A stretch of DNA of 64,000 nt from Tsukamurella sp. 1534 (GTDB taxonomy: Bacteria; Actinomycetota; Actinomycetes; Mycobacteriales; Mycobacteriaceae): contig NZ_HE997627.1 in NCBI RefSeq assembly GCF_000312385.1, forward strand, positions 1,071,282-1,135,281, given 5' to 3'. Each line of letters begins with the position of its first letter. Positions within the stretch are counted from its first letter, which is position 1. Position numbers and translations under genes: made by a program. Shown in pieces: positions 56,359 through 64,000 of the stretch. The notes beneath the pieces were generated by a model. The model made no database searches, was not told the DNA's origin, and worked only from the letters and a program-made list of their open reading frames with translations.

Positions 56359-56392
56359 GGCGCCGGTCCGACCTGCTGGTCGGGCCGGCGCC
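56359..56392 (+). terminator. terminator after fadD
   Basis: GGCGCCGGTCCGACC pairs with GGTCGGGCCGGCGCC around TGCT (15-base arms with one T-G pair), followed by TTCGTCTCC. Confidence 0.75.
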
Positions 56393-56406
56393 TTCGTCTC
56401 CACATC

Positions 56407-56434
56407 CAGTTATGGACCTTGAGGTACATAACTG
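56407..56434. promoter_or_regulatory. TetR-type operator
   Basis: CAGTTATG-N12-CATAACTG: perfect 8-base arms, with CCTTGAGG symmetric in the spacer. It ends one base before the -10-like TACCGT (56436-56441) of the TetR gene and is the likely self-binding site. Confidence 0.7.
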
Positions 56435-56447
56435 ATACCGTCGCCGC

Positions 56448-57035
56448 ATGGCCCGCCCCCGGAAGTTCGATCCCGCCGACGCCCTGGACGCCGCGACGGA
56501 GTCCTTCTGGAGTCACGGCTACGCCGGCACCTCCCCCGCGGACCTCGAGACGGCGATGGGAATCTCCCGGAGCAGCCTGTACAACACCTTCCACACCAAG
56601 GCGGACCTGTACCGGCGCGCACTCGAGCACTACGCCGAGGAGCAGTCCCGACAGGTGCTCACGATCCTCGAGGGACCGGAGCCGGCCACAGCGCGGTTGC
56701 GCGCCGCCCTGAACCACGTGGTGCGCCTCTCCCTCGACGACGCCGAGCGGCGCGGATGCCTCGTCACGAACGCGGCGATCGAGCGCGCCCAGGACGACGA
56801 CGCCGTGCGCGCGCTGCTGCGGCGCATCCTGGACGGCCAGGCCGCCGCGTTCGCCGCGGTCGTCGACGAGGGACGGCGCGCCGGCGAGATCGCCGCCGGC
56901 GTCGACCCGGCGGCGGCGGGAAACCTGTTCGTCGCCACGACGAACGGCATCCGCGTGCTCGCGCGCGTCGACCCGTCCGAAGAGCGCCTCGCCGCGCTGA
57001 CCGACGCCGCGATGCGCGCCGTCGAAACCGACTGA
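56448..57035 (+). CDS. TetR/AcrR-family regulator
   Basis: 195 residues. The N-terminal HTH (about 5-50) includes FWSHGYAGTSPADLETAMGI and SRSSLYNTFHTKADLY, typical of the family. The helical C-terminal domain has RRGCLVTNAAIE, the mark of the TetR_C_6/YxaF-like group. TACCGT ends 6 bases before the ATG, so it is leaderless. A palindrome upstream suggests self-repression. It is followed after 10 bases by an SDR gene, probably its target. Confidence 0.88.
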   Translation: MARPRKFDPADALDAATESFWSHGYAGTSPADLETAMGISRSSLYNTFHTKADLYRRALEHYAEEQSRQVLTILEGPEPATARLRAALNHVVRLSLDDAERRGCLVTNAAIERAQDDDAVRALLRRILDGQAAAFAAVVDEGRRAGEIAAGVDPAAAGNLFVATTNGIRVLARVDPSEERLAALTDAAMRAVETD

Positions 57036-57045
57036 AGGAGCAGAG

Positions 57046-57816
57046 ATGGATCTCGAACTCGCCGGCCGGAGGGCCGTCGTGACCGGCGCCAGCAAGGGCA
57101 TCGGCCGCGCCACTGCACTCGCCCTCGCACACGAGGGCGCCCAGGTGTATGCCGTCGCACGGTCGCCGTTCCCCGACGACGTCCCGGGCGTGACGTCGGT
57201 CGAACTGGACCTCACCGCTCCCAACGCCGCCGCGCGGCTCGCCGAGCGCGTGGGCCCGGTGGACGTGCTGGTCAACAACATCGGCGCCGCGCTCCCCGCG
57301 AGCATGGACGCGGCCGGGTTCCTCGACATCGACGACGCGACCTGGCGGGCGACGTTCGAGCTCAACCTGTTCGCGACGGTCGGCGTGACCCGCGCCCTCC
57401 TGCCCTCGCTCCTGGACCGCGAGGGCGTGGTCATCACCGTCTCGTCGATCGGCGCCCGCGCCGCCTACCAACCCGTCGACTACGGCGCGGCGAAGGCGGC
57501 GCTGACCAACCTGAGCAAGGCGCTCGCCGAGGAGTTCGGCGACCGCGGTCTGCGCGCGCTCACCGTGTCCCCCGGGCCGACCCGGACCGGGAACTGGTCG
57601 GACCCCGACGGATACGCGGGGAGACTCGCGGCGCAGCAGGGCGTGACAGTCGAGGACTTCCTCGTCACCGTCCCGGAGGCGATGTCCATCGCGCTCGGCA
57701 GGCTCAGCGAACCCGAGGAGACGGCGGCGCTCATCACGTTCCTCGCCTCACACCGGGCCGGGAACATCACGGGCGTGGACTACATCGCCGACGGCGGCAC
57801 GCTCAAGGCCGTCTGA
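57046..57816 (+). CDS. short-chain dehydrogenase/reductase
   Basis: 256 residues, classical SDR: TGASKGIG near 14-21, VDVLVNNIGAA, catalytic Ser in VSSIGA and YGAAKAAL. The C-terminal DYIADGGTLKAV is typical. GAAGGAGCAG precedes the ATG. It is co-transcribed with the TetR regulator, which suggests an inducible detoxification or catabolic step. The substrate is unknown. Confidence 0.88.
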   Translation: MDLELAGRRAVVTGASKGIGRATALALAHEGAQVYAVARSPFPDDVPGVTSVELDLTAPNAAARLAERVGPVDVLVNNIGAALPASMDAAGFLDIDDATWRATFELNLFATVGVTRALLPSLLDREGVVITVSSIGARAAYQPVDYGAAKAALTNLSKALAEEFGDRGLRALTVSPGPTRTGNWSDPDGYAGRLAAQQGVTVEDFLVTVPEAMSIALGRLSEPEETAALITFLASHRAGNITGVDYIADGGTLKAV

Positions 57817-57825
57817 CCGCCGCGG

Positions 57826-58209
57826 TCAGAGGTCGTACTGGGCGCGGATCTCGTCCGTGTTCTTCTTCTCGAAGTAGAAGGAGGCGAACGGGATCGTGCC
57901 GGCCAGCAGGGTGAGAACGAAGCGCTTCGCGGGCCATCGCACCTTGATCCCCAGGTCCGCAGCGAGGCCGAGGTAGATGACGTAACCCCAACCGTGGATG
58001 AAGCCGATCGCATCCATCCAACCGGGCACGGTGAGGTCGGTCAGCCAGAATTTCACGACCACCCACTTGTAGATGACCTCCGCGCACAGGATGAGCAGGA
58101 AGACACCGGTGAAGTTGGCCATGAACCGGTAGCGGCCGAGGGCGCCCTTGACCTGGGTGCGGCGCTTGTCCGCCAACTGCTGCGCGGTCGGCGTGGGGGC
58201 GTCGGTCAC
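57826..58209 (-). CDS. DUF3817 membrane protein
   Basis: 127 residues from GTG. Three TM segments: FMANFTGVFLLILCAEVIY, FIHGWGYVIYLGLAADLG and FVLTLLAGTIPFASFYFE, the DUF3817 (YdzA-like) pattern, with WPAKRF between. It corresponds to Rv1342c; function is unknown. It starts on a GTGA overlap with the upstream gene, so the two are coupled. Confidence 0.85.
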   Translation of the reverse strand: MTDAPTPTAQQLADKRRTQVKGALGRYRFMANFTGVFLLILCAEVIYKWVVVKFWLTDLTVPGWMDAIGFIHGWGYVIYLGLAADLGIKVRWPAKRFVLTLLAGTIPFASFYFEKKNTDEIRAQYDL

Positions 58210-58685
58210 TGCTTCTCCTCCGAGGGGGTGCGGTCGCTCGCCGCGAGATCGGCGAGCAGGCGGTTGTATTCGTCGTGCGCCGGGTCGTCCGGCGCCGTGC
58301 CGGTGTCCGACGGTGCCGTCGGGCGGGCCGGCAGGAAGCCCTCCGGGAGCGCGGTCACGGCGGCCGACGGTGCCGTCGGCCGGTGCCCCGGAAGCGCCTC
58401 CGCCACGGGCGCGCTCGCGGCCGGCTCGCCGGAGCCCGCGGCACCCGCCTCCTCGGCGGCGAGCTCCTCCTGGAGCTCGGCCTCGTCCTCCAGCTGGACG
58501 AACCGGCGGTAGGCCCAGAGGAAGGCGAGGGCGAACAGCGGCCACTGCATCGCGTAGCCCAGGTTCCGGGCGGTGCCGGAGCTGGATTCGAAGCGGCCCC
58601 ACTGCCACCAGCCGAGCACCAGGCACGCTGCCGCGGCGATCACCACGAACGCGATGAGCGCGGGGCGATGGCGACGGCGTTTCAC
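58206..58685 (-). CDS. LprD-like membrane protein
   Basis: 159 residues from GTG. N-terminal basic residues KRRRHRP and two TM helices (ALIAFVVIAAAACLVLGWW and NLGYAMQWPLFALAFLWAY), with the family word WWQWGRFESSSGTARNLGYA split between them. A disordered Ala/Pro/Glu tail follows. By position and wording it matches Rv1343c (LprD); no good lipobox is seen, since the Cys is inside the helix (AAACL). TACCGT ends 7 bases before GTG (leaderless). It is coupled to the DUF3817 gene. Confidence 0.72.
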   Translation of the reverse strand: MKRRRHRPALIAFVVIAAAACLVLGWWQWGRFESSSGTARNLGYAMQWPLFALAFLWAYRRFVQLEDEAELQEELAAEEAGAAGSGEPAASAPVAEALPGHRPTAPSAAVTALPEGFLPARPTAPSDTGTAPDDPAHDEYNRLLADLAASDRTPSEEKQ

Positions 58686-58771
58686 GCCCCCGACGGTACC
58701 CGTCCCGGCGCCGGTGTCCGAATAGCGGTATCGTGACCTGCGCCGCAGCGGGCGGGACGTCGCTGCCGGAT

Positions 58772-58853
<82 letters not shown>

Positions 58854-58859
58854 CCTCTC

Positions 58860-59506
58860 GACCTCGAGTCGAAGCCTTAGCGACCCCGCCGCCCCTTATG
58901 TCCGTTCCTCGGGATAATATATTCCTCGACGTAGCCCGCAGAGGCTCGAGCCACAAGCGACCTCAGCCACCCCCGACAGTCCGTCGTGATACGACTCACC
59001 CACGGTCGCGTCCACTCCAGCTAATCGCAACCTTCGTGGTTGTTGCTTTGCATACGCCGTTCGATCCGCTCCGTTTCTTCGCATTGTCGAGATCACGTTC
59101 ACGGCGACCGAAGCGTGCGCAATCCACGCCGTCCAGCCCAGATACATGGGACGAAACCCCAGTGTGATGCCTGCGAAAATGGTTGCGTTCGCACACCCTT
59201 CCCCTCGGCCCCGCATTGTTCACCACCCGATAACTGCGGGGACCAGCAGATCGGGCGACCTTCTGCTGTGCGTTGCGATCCCTAAATTCGAACGCCGCCG
59301 ACTGACGCGAACGTCCGTAAACATCCGATGTATGATAATTCGCACCACGTAGTAACCATTCGTGGATCGTTATCCGAAGAACCTTTTTATCGCACCGTCA
59401 TCGCACTGGAATCGCAATCGAAAAGCGCCATGAATTGCACTACTCGCCAGTAGCCTGCGTCTGCGGGATGCACTTCCCCACATCGTTCGTTCTAGACGGA
59501 GGACTC
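58860..59506. other. 650-base gene-poor, lower-GC stretch after tRNA-Leu
   Basis: No convincing gene: the open frames of 60-110 codons here lack ribosome sites, codon bias and recognisable sequence. Base composition is visibly lower in GC than the flanks. Likely contents are promoters for the next gene: TATGAT at 59331 (long leader) and TAGCCT at 59450 (leader about 45 bases). Position beside a tRNA could mark an old integration scar, but no integrase or repeat of the tRNA end is visible. Confidence 0.5.
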
Positions 59507-60910
59507 ATGGCTCGTCATTCAGCCCCTACTACGTTGACCCGTTCCAAGCGGCGAGCCGCAGTCGCCGCCGGCGCCATCGCGGCGACCGCCGCGTTGACCG
59601 CCGGCACCCCCGGGATCGCCAGTGCCGCCGATCCCGCTGACTCCGATTACAGCGGGAATCCGCTCGACATCTCGAACATCCTCAAGCAGTCACCGCAGAC
59701 GCTCATCGGCATCCTCCCGACGGTGCCCGGCGCCCTCCCCCTGATCCTGATCCCGGCCGTGCAGGACCAACTCGCCGGTGGAGTGAAGGGCTGGAACAGT
59801 TCGCCTCTCGGCGGGCTGTTCCCGATGACCAACTCGACGACGAAACCGGGGTACATGACGGAGCCGATGCCCGGCGACCTCGACTTCTTCCCACCTCACG
59901 CCCCGGGAGACCAGTGGATCGGCCAGATCATCCACCAACAGAACGGCATCACCGCGCCGTTCGGACTCGGTAGCATCAACAACGACTTCTACGGCGGGCT
60001 GCTCTTCACATTCGACGACCTGTCGAACATGCTCACCGTCAAGAACACGGGCGACCTGTCAGTGCTCACGAAGGCGAACATCGGCAGCGTGGTGGGAAAC
60101 AAGACCGGCATCGCAGGGCCGTTCGGCAGCGCGCTCGACACCGACTTCTGGCTGGCGTCGACGCGCGAGAACGGCGTCACCACCTTCACGCCGGCCGCGT
60201 CGATCTCCGCGACCGCACCGTTCGGGCTCGGGAACGCGCTCTTCACCTTCTCCCCCGGCAGCCTGGCGTTCGGCGAGGGCACGTTCGTCCTGACCGGCCC
60301 CAGTTTCGGGCTGAACCTCGACGCCTTCGGCCTCGGTACGACCTTCGCGCTGACCACCGGCAGCGTGGGGGTCAAGGACGGCAACCTCGTCCTGACCACG
60401 CCGACCGTGGACGCCGGCCTCACGACCCCGCTCGCCTCCGGCGGACTCTCGACCACGGCCGGCACGGCCTCCGTGGGCCTGGGCGGCGTCACGGTCGATG
60501 CTCCCGAGGTCACGGGCGACGTGAAGTCCGGGAGCAGCTCCGGAAGCTTCTCCGTGGACCCGGGTTCGGCGCACGCCGGGCTCGACGGGGCGTCGGTCGA
60601 GGGCCCCGCAGCGAGCGTCTCCACCGGCGACGCCGAGAAGACGACCACCGCCACCGTCGACACCGGCAGCGCGAGCGTCGGACCGAAGGGGACCGACTTC
60701 GAGGCGCCCTCCGCCTCGGTCGAGACCACGCCGTCGGGATCGGACAGCGCGGCGAAATCAGAGGCGACGGCGGAGAGCGCCCCGGCCCCCGAGCCCTCCG
60801 CGGAGCCCACGACCGAGTCGAGCGCCCCGTCCACCCAGGCCGACGACGCGGCGTCGGCGCCCTCGGACGCGGCGGGCGGCGACACCGCCGCCGCCGACGA
60901 GGCCGCCTGA
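59507..60910 (+). CDS. secreted protein with 34-residue repeats, unknown function
   Basis: 467 residues; GGAGGA precedes the ATG. The signal peptide (RSKRR, then an Ala-rich core, cleavage at about 40, GIASA-ADPADS) sends it across the membrane. Residues 45-250 are Gly/Phe/Leu/Thr-rich with recurring APFGLG words at 150 and 237, probably beta-rich. Residues 251-418 are four full and one partial 34-residue repeats starting GS or GT. The tail (419-467) is acidic and Ala/Ser/Pro-rich. No Cys, no LPXTG. It may be a cell-wall or outer-membrane-associated surface protein. It does not match the MspA porin pattern, and I do not recognise the family. Confidence 0.75.
   Translation: MARHSAPTTLTRSKRRAAVAAGAIAATAALTAGTPGIASAADPADSDYSGNPLDISNILKQSPQTLIGILPTVPGALPLILIPAVQDQLAGGVKGWNSSPLGGLFPMTNSTTKPGYMTEPMPGDLDFFPPHAPGDQWIGQIIHQQNGITAPFGLGSINNDFYGGLLFTFDDLSNMLTVKNTGDLSVLTKANIGSVVGNKTGIAGPFGSALDTDFWLASTRENGVTTFTPAASISATAPFGLGNALFTFSPGSLAFGEGTFVLTGPSFGLNLDAFGLGTTFALTTGSVGVKDGNLVLTTPTVDAGLTTPLASGGLSTTAGTASVGLGGVTVDAPEVTGDVKSGSSSGSFSVDPGSAHAGLDGASVEGPAASVSTGDAEKTTTATVDTGSASVGPKGTDFEAPSASVETTPSGSDSAAKSEATAESAPAPEPSAEPTTESSAPSTQADDAASAPSDAAGGDTAAADEAA
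60257..60760 (+). repeat. tandem 34-codon repeats inside secreted protein
   Basis: Units at residues 251-284, 285-318, 319-352, 353-386 and 387-418 (partial). Each opens G-(S/T) and shares G-S-x-x-x-G-x-x-G with a Pro near position 15 (GSLAFGEG, GSVGVKDG, GTASVGLGG, GSAHAGLDG, GSASVGPKG). DNA identity between units is low, so the repeats are old and kept at protein level. Confidence 0.7.
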
Positions 60911-60918
60911 CCGATCGA

Positions 60919-60963
60919 ACGACAGCGGCCGCCGGACTCAACGAGTCCGGCGGCCGCTGTCGT
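60919..60963. terminator. bidirectional hairpin terminator, 20-base arms
   Basis: Perfect 20-base arms (60919-60938 and 60944-60963) around CAACG, between the convergent secreted-protein and LCP genes. Confidence 0.82.
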
Positions 60964-61002
60964 CTCGGGCGGTCACCGCGTGCGGACCGGGGCCGCGACA
61001 GA

Positions 61003-62256
61003 TCAGTCCACGCAGGGGATCTCGCCGCCGCGGAGGGTGGTGCCCGCGTCGGGTGTGGGCCCCGGTGCAACGGTGGGGCCGACCGGCGTGGTCGCGGGTG
61101 CCGACGTGGTCGCCGGGGCCGCTGCCTCGGTGTAGCCCACCTGCTTCGGCGCGTCCGCGGCGGGCGAGGTGGATGTGGACTCCTCCTCGTCCGCGGGGTC
61201 CGGAATCGACTGGCCGAACGCCTTCTGCACCTGGGCTCGTATCGCCTTGGCGTCCACGAGATTCACCGCCTGATCCCCGACGTTCGCGTACCCGGTGACG
61301 GGCAGCGTCGTGAACGTGAGGTCGGTGCCGGCGATCTGACCCACCTGCCGCGCGAACTGCTCCAGGTCCCATCCGTCGGACACCACCACGTCCTGCTGGG
61401 CGACGGAGATGAGCGACTGCAGCTTCCGCACGTCCGAGAACACGCCCTGCTTCTGCAGCTGCACCATGACGCCCGCGATGAACGCCTGCTGCCGGTGCGT
61501 GCGGTCGAGGTCGCCGTCGGCGAGGCCGTGACGCTGGCGCACGAAGGCTAGCGACTGCGCGGCGTTGAGCTTCTGCCGTCCCGCGGGGAACGCGGCGCCC
61601 GAATAGCCGTCCCGCACCGGGTTGTTCAGACACACCTCGACGCCGCCCAGCGTCTTAGCGAGGTCGTAGAACCCCACGAGGCTGACCTCCGCGAAGTGGT
61701 CGATGGGCACGCCCACGAGCCGCTCGACGGTGGCGAGGGTGGCGGCGCGGGCGGATTCGCGGCTCTGCTCCTCGAGGTCGCGGCCGCTGACGCCCTGCGC
61801 GGCCAGCTGATCGGCGACCTCGGCCTTGCGCAGGCCGTAGGCCTCCTTGATCTTGCCCTTCTCCCGGGACTTCACGCCCACCAGGGAGACGTAGTCGTCA
61901 CGCGGGATGGAGAAGGCGACCACTTTCTTCCCGTCAGCCGGGACGTGCAGCAGGATCAGCGTGTTCGTGTTGTACCCGCCGTTGCTGCCGTCGCCCGCGT
62001 GCAACTGCTGGAGCACGTCGGCGGGCAGATCGTCGCCGTTGCGGTCCTTGCGGCTGTCGAGCCCCATCACCAGGATGTTCGCCGCCCCGCCCGTGGATTT
62101 CGCCACCTTGGCCTCAGCCAGTGCGCGCGAGACGTCGAATCCGCCGATCACCAGATTGGTACTCCACCAGATGGTTCCGGTCACCGCGAGAACGAGGACG
62201 GACAGCAACGTGAGGGCCACCCGGCCACCACGGAACCCCGACGGTCTGCGCTTCAC
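61003..62256 (-). CDS. LytR-CpsA-Psr (LCP) family ligase
   Basis: 417 residues from GTG. TM anchor at about 13-33 (VALTLLSVLVLAVTGTIWW). The extracellular LCP domain (about 55-290) has NILVMGLDSRKD, the phosphate-binding SIPRDDYV, and LAFVRQRHGLADGDLDRTHRQQ split here as AFVRQRHG and DLDRTHRQQ, carrying the catalytic Arg residues. A Thr/Pro/Ala-rich tail ends GGEIPCVD. LCP enzymes attach arabinogalactan or other polymers to peptidoglycan outside the membrane. TAACGT ends 6 bases before the GTG (leaderless). Confidence 0.9.
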   Translation of the reverse strand: MKRRPSGFRGGRVALTLLSVLVLAVTGTIWWSTNLVIGGFDVSRALAEAKVAKSTGGAANILVMGLDSRKDRNGDDLPADVLQQLHAGDGSNGGYNTNTLILLHVPADGKKVVAFSIPRDDYVSLVGVKSREKGKIKEAYGLRKAEVADQLAAQGVSGRDLEEQSRESARAATLATVERLVGVPIDHFAEVSLVGFYDLAKTLGGVEVCLNNPVRDGYSGAAFPAGRQKLNAAQSLAFVRQRHGLADGDLDRTHRQQAFIAGVMVQLQKQGVFSDVRKLQSLISVAQQDVVVSDGWDLEQFARQVGQIAGTDLTFTTLPVTGYANVGDQAVNLVDAKAIRAQVQKAFGQSIPDPADEEESTSTSPAADAPKQVGYTEAAAPATTSAPATTPVGPTVAPGPTPDAGTTLRGGEIPCVD

Positions 62257-62283
62257 GCGTCGACGTTACCGCGCGCGCACCGC

Positions 62284-62916
62284 CTACTCGGGGACGCGCG
62301 CCGCGAGGGCGCGCAGCGGTTCGACCAGCTGCGCGAGCGCCCGGGCGCGGTGACTGACGGCGTTCTTCTCGCCGGGTTCCATCTCGGCCGCCGTGCGGTC
62401 CGATCCATCGGGCAGGAACACGGGGTCGTAGCCGAAGCCGCCCGCACCGCGCTCGGCGCGCAGGATCACGCCGCGCCAGGTGCCCCGCACGGTGACCTCG
62501 CCGGCATCTCCCTCGCCGCCGACGAGGGCGCACGCGGAGACGAATTCGGCGCCGCGGCGCTCGTCCGGGACGTCGCCGAGCTGCGCGAGGAGCAGCGCCG
62601 TGTTGGCCGGGTCGTCGCCGTGCCGGCCGGACCAGCGCGCGGAGAGGACGCCCGGCATCCCGTTCAGCGCGTCGACGCAGATCCCGGAGTCGTCCGCGAG
62701 GCAGGGGATCCCCGCCTCGCGAAAGCCTTGCCGCGCCTTGATGAGCGCGTTGCCCTCGAAGGACGGCGCGTCCTCGGGGAGCTCCTCGAACGGCGCCACC
62801 TCGTCGAGCCCGACGATCTCGATCCCGTCGATGCCGGCGTCGGCCACCACCTGCCGGAGCTCGTTGAGCTTCTTCGCGTTCCGCGAGGCGAGCAGAACCC
62901 GGGAGGCGGGGCTCAC
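62284..62916 (-). CDS. rdgB: dITP/XTP pyrophosphatase (RdgB/HAM1)
   Basis: 210 residues from GTG. Signatures are [13 protein letters not shown] at the start, [23 protein letters not shown] and [13 protein letters not shown], with SHRARAL near the end. It removes deaminated purine nucleotides (dITP, XTP) so they do not enter DNA. It starts on a GTGA overlap with the end of rph, the same gene pair as Rv1340-Rv1341. Confidence 0.95.
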   Translation of the reverse strand: MSPASRVLLASRNAKKLNELRQVVADAGIDGIEIVGLDEVAPFEELPEDAPSFEGNALIKARQGFREAGIPCLADDSGICVDALNGMPGVLSARWSGRHGDDPANTALLLAQLGDVPDERRGAEFVSACALVGGEGDAGEVTVRGTWRGVILRAERGAGGFGYDPVFLPDGSDRTAAEMEPGEKNAVSHRARALAQLVEPLRALAARVPE

Positions 62917-63695
62917 TGCCCGAACTTCTTCTTCGGTTCGCCGTCGGCCTCGGGCAGCTCGCCGGGGTACGGCGCGGCGAGCGCCTCCTTCTGCACCGCG
63001 AACAGCTTCTCGGTGCCCGCGACCGCGGAGTCCAGCATCCAGTCGAGCGTGGTGCGCGCGAAGGTGGCGCCCTCGCCCGTTCCCTGCACCTCGACGAGGG
63101 TGCCGGTGTCCGTGGCGACCACGTTCATGTCGACCTCGGCGCGCGAATCCTCCTCGTACGGCAGGTCCAGCCGCACGCGGCCGTCGACCACGCCCACGGA
63201 GACCGCGGCGATGGCGCACGAGATGGGCTGCGGGTCACTGAGCTTGCCCGCGGCACCGAGGTAGGTGACCGCATCGCACAGCGCGACGTACGCACCGGTG
63301 ATGGAGGCGGTGCGGGTGCCGCCGTCGGCCTGGAGCACGTCGCAGTCGATGGCGATCGTGTTCTCCCCCAGCGCGGCCAGGTCGATGCAGGCGCGCAGGG
63401 ACCGCCCGATCAGGCGGGAGATCTCGTGGGTGCGGCCGCCGACCTTGCCCTTGGTGGACTCGCGGCGGCTGCGCTCGTGCGTGGCGCCGGGCAGCATCGC
63501 GTACTCGGCGGTCAGCCAGCCCTGACCGGAGCCGCGGCGCCACCCCGGGACACCCAGCTCGACGCTGGCGGTGCACAGCACCTTCGTGTTTCCGAACTCC
63601 ACCAGCACCGAGCCCGCGGGGTTCTGCGTGAAGCCCCGGGTGATGGTGACCGGGCGGAGTTCGTCGTCGGCCCTACCGTCTGCGCGTCTGCTCAC
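62913..63695 (-). CDS. rph: ribonuclease PH
   Basis: 260 residues from [41 protein letters not shown], and RSLRACIDL and [19 protein letters not shown] in turn are RNase PH hallmarks, including the Arg residues that bind phosphate. It trims tRNA 3' ends by phosphorolysis. TAGGCT ends 6 bases before the GTG (leaderless). The C-terminal tail is acidic and Lys-rich ([12 protein letters not shown]). Confidence 0.95.
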   Translation of the reverse strand: MSRRADGRADDELRPVTITRGFTQNPAGSVLVEFGNTKVLCTASVELGVPGWRRGSGQGWLTAEYAMLPGATHERSRRESTKGKVGGRTHEISRLIGRSLRACIDLAALGENTIAIDCDVLQADGGTRTASITGAYVALCDAVTYLGAAGKLSDPQPISCAIAAVSVGVVDGRVRLDLPYEEDSRAEVDMNVVATDTGTLVEVQGTGEGATFARTTLDWMLDSAVAGTEKLFAVQKEALAAPYPGELPEADGEPKKKFGQ

Positions 63696-63749
63696 GGCCC
63701 CAGCCTATCCCTGCGACCGGAGCGCAGCGAGCGGGCCCGATCGTCGGCA

Positions 63750-63771
63750 CGCCGACGGAGCACCGTCGGCG
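63750..63771. terminator. hairpin downstream of MBL gene
   Basis: CGCCGACGG-AGCA-CCGTCGGCG: perfect 9-base arms, 26 bases past the MBL-fold stop and before the rph promoter. It is a likely terminator separating the two units. Confidence 0.55.
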
Positions 63772-63796
63772 CGGCGCGGAACAGGCGGGGCCTCCG

Positions 63797-64000
63797 TCAG
63801 ATCTCGAAGACGTCGCCACTGGTGACCGCGGCGACGGGACCGTCGTACACGGACCGCGCCTCGGCGAGCACCTCTTCCCGGGACGTCCACGGCGGGATGT
63901 GGGTCAGCAGCAAACGCCCGACTCCGGCGTCCGCCGCGGCCTGCCCCGCCTCGTATCCGGAGAGGTGCACGCCCAGCGGGCGATTCTCGGGGTCGTGGGT
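63797..64000 (-). CDS. MBL-fold hydrolase (Rv1339-like), C-terminal fragment
   Basis: The last 67 codons only; the gene continues past the window end. HLSGYEAGQAAADAGVGRL then LLTHIPPWTS and the final VTSGDVFEI match the end of the Rv1339-type metallo-beta-lactamase-fold protein, which in M. tuberculosis hydrolyses cyclic AMP. The His of LTHIPPW belongs to the second metal site. Its position upstream of rph also agrees. Confidence 0.82.
   Translation of the reverse strand, partial: THDPENRPLGVHLSGYEAGQAAADAGVGRLLLTHIPPWTSREEVLAEARSVYDGPVAAVTSGDVFEI

Noticed and set aside
58896-59352. Three overlapping frames of 68-106 codons in the gap after tRNA-Leu
   Set aside because: No ribosome site, no leaderless -10 at the right distance, unusual composition and no recognisable motif.
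60257-60760. Regular repeats as a CRISPR or DNA satellite array
   Set aside because: The period exists at protein level (34 codons) but DNA units are poorly conserved, and there are no spacers.

Overview
The window is about 70% GC with dense, mostly C/G-ending coding sequence, and looks like chromosomal DNA from a mycolic-acid actinobacterium (order Mycobacteriales). The signs are a single-chain type I fatty acid synthase (fas) with acpS beside it, a close match to the mycolate-maturation reductase CmrA, an LdtB-type L,D-transpeptidase, an LCP ligase, a type II NADH dehydrogenase, a DUF3558 lipoprotein, WxG/ESX-like proteins and an IdeR-like iron box. Gene order recalls two M. tuberculosis neighbourhoods: cmrA / HerA-like ATPase / orn / tRNA-His / ldtB / bcp / acpS / fas (about Rv2509-Rv2524c), and MBL / rph / rdgB / DUF3817 / lprD (about Rv1339-Rv1343c). 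Genus cannot be fixed from sequence alone; Tsukamurella or a relative is my guess.

Layout. 1-3.9 kb: truncated secreted protein, then a citrate uptake operon (CitMHS transporter, CitA-type kinase, CitB-type regulator). 4-9.4 kb: tRNA-Arg, lipoprotein, MpaB-family oxygenase, PadR regulator with dienoyl-CoA reductase fadH, DoxX gene under an iron-box-like site. 9.5-12.8 kb: cmrA, HerA-like ATPase, orn, tRNA-His. 12.9-19.5 kb: putP, secreted serine protease, deazaflavin reductase, two PH-domain membrane proteins, acyl-CoA dehydrogenase, tRNA-Lys. 19.7-28.5 kb: GGDEF protein, a possible small RNA, ldtB, ndh, LysR regulator, bcp, fadE, HIT protein, MerR/DUF6194 pair. 28.6-43.9 kb: one minus-strand lipid operon of fas, acpS and a eukaryote-like multidomain acyl-CoA carboxylase, which together could supply malonyl-CoA, activate the ACP domain and make C16-C26 acyl chains. 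44-48.3 kb: sirtuin, a divergent type VII-secretion-like locus, shikimate dehydrogenase homologue. 48.3-54.5 kb: a large helicase-nuclease (candidate antiphage protein) and DEAD-box RNA helicase. 54.6-58.7 kb: long-chain acyl-CoA synthetase, TetR/SDR pair, DUF3817/LprD pair. 58.8-64 kb: tRNA-Leu, a gene-poor stretch, a secreted protein with 34-residue repeats, LCP ligase, rdgB, rph, and the end of an MBL-fold hydrolase.

Lipid metabolism dominates (fas, acpS, acyl-CoA carboxylase, fadH, two acyl-CoA dehydrogenases, FadD, cmrA), with cell-envelope genes second (ldtB, LCP, cmrA, DoxX, lipoproteins). At least 17 genes carry a TAnnnT -10 box ending 6 or 7 bases before the start codon, so leaderless transcription appears to be the default here. 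I saw no insertion sequence, integrase, CRISPR array or rRNA gene.
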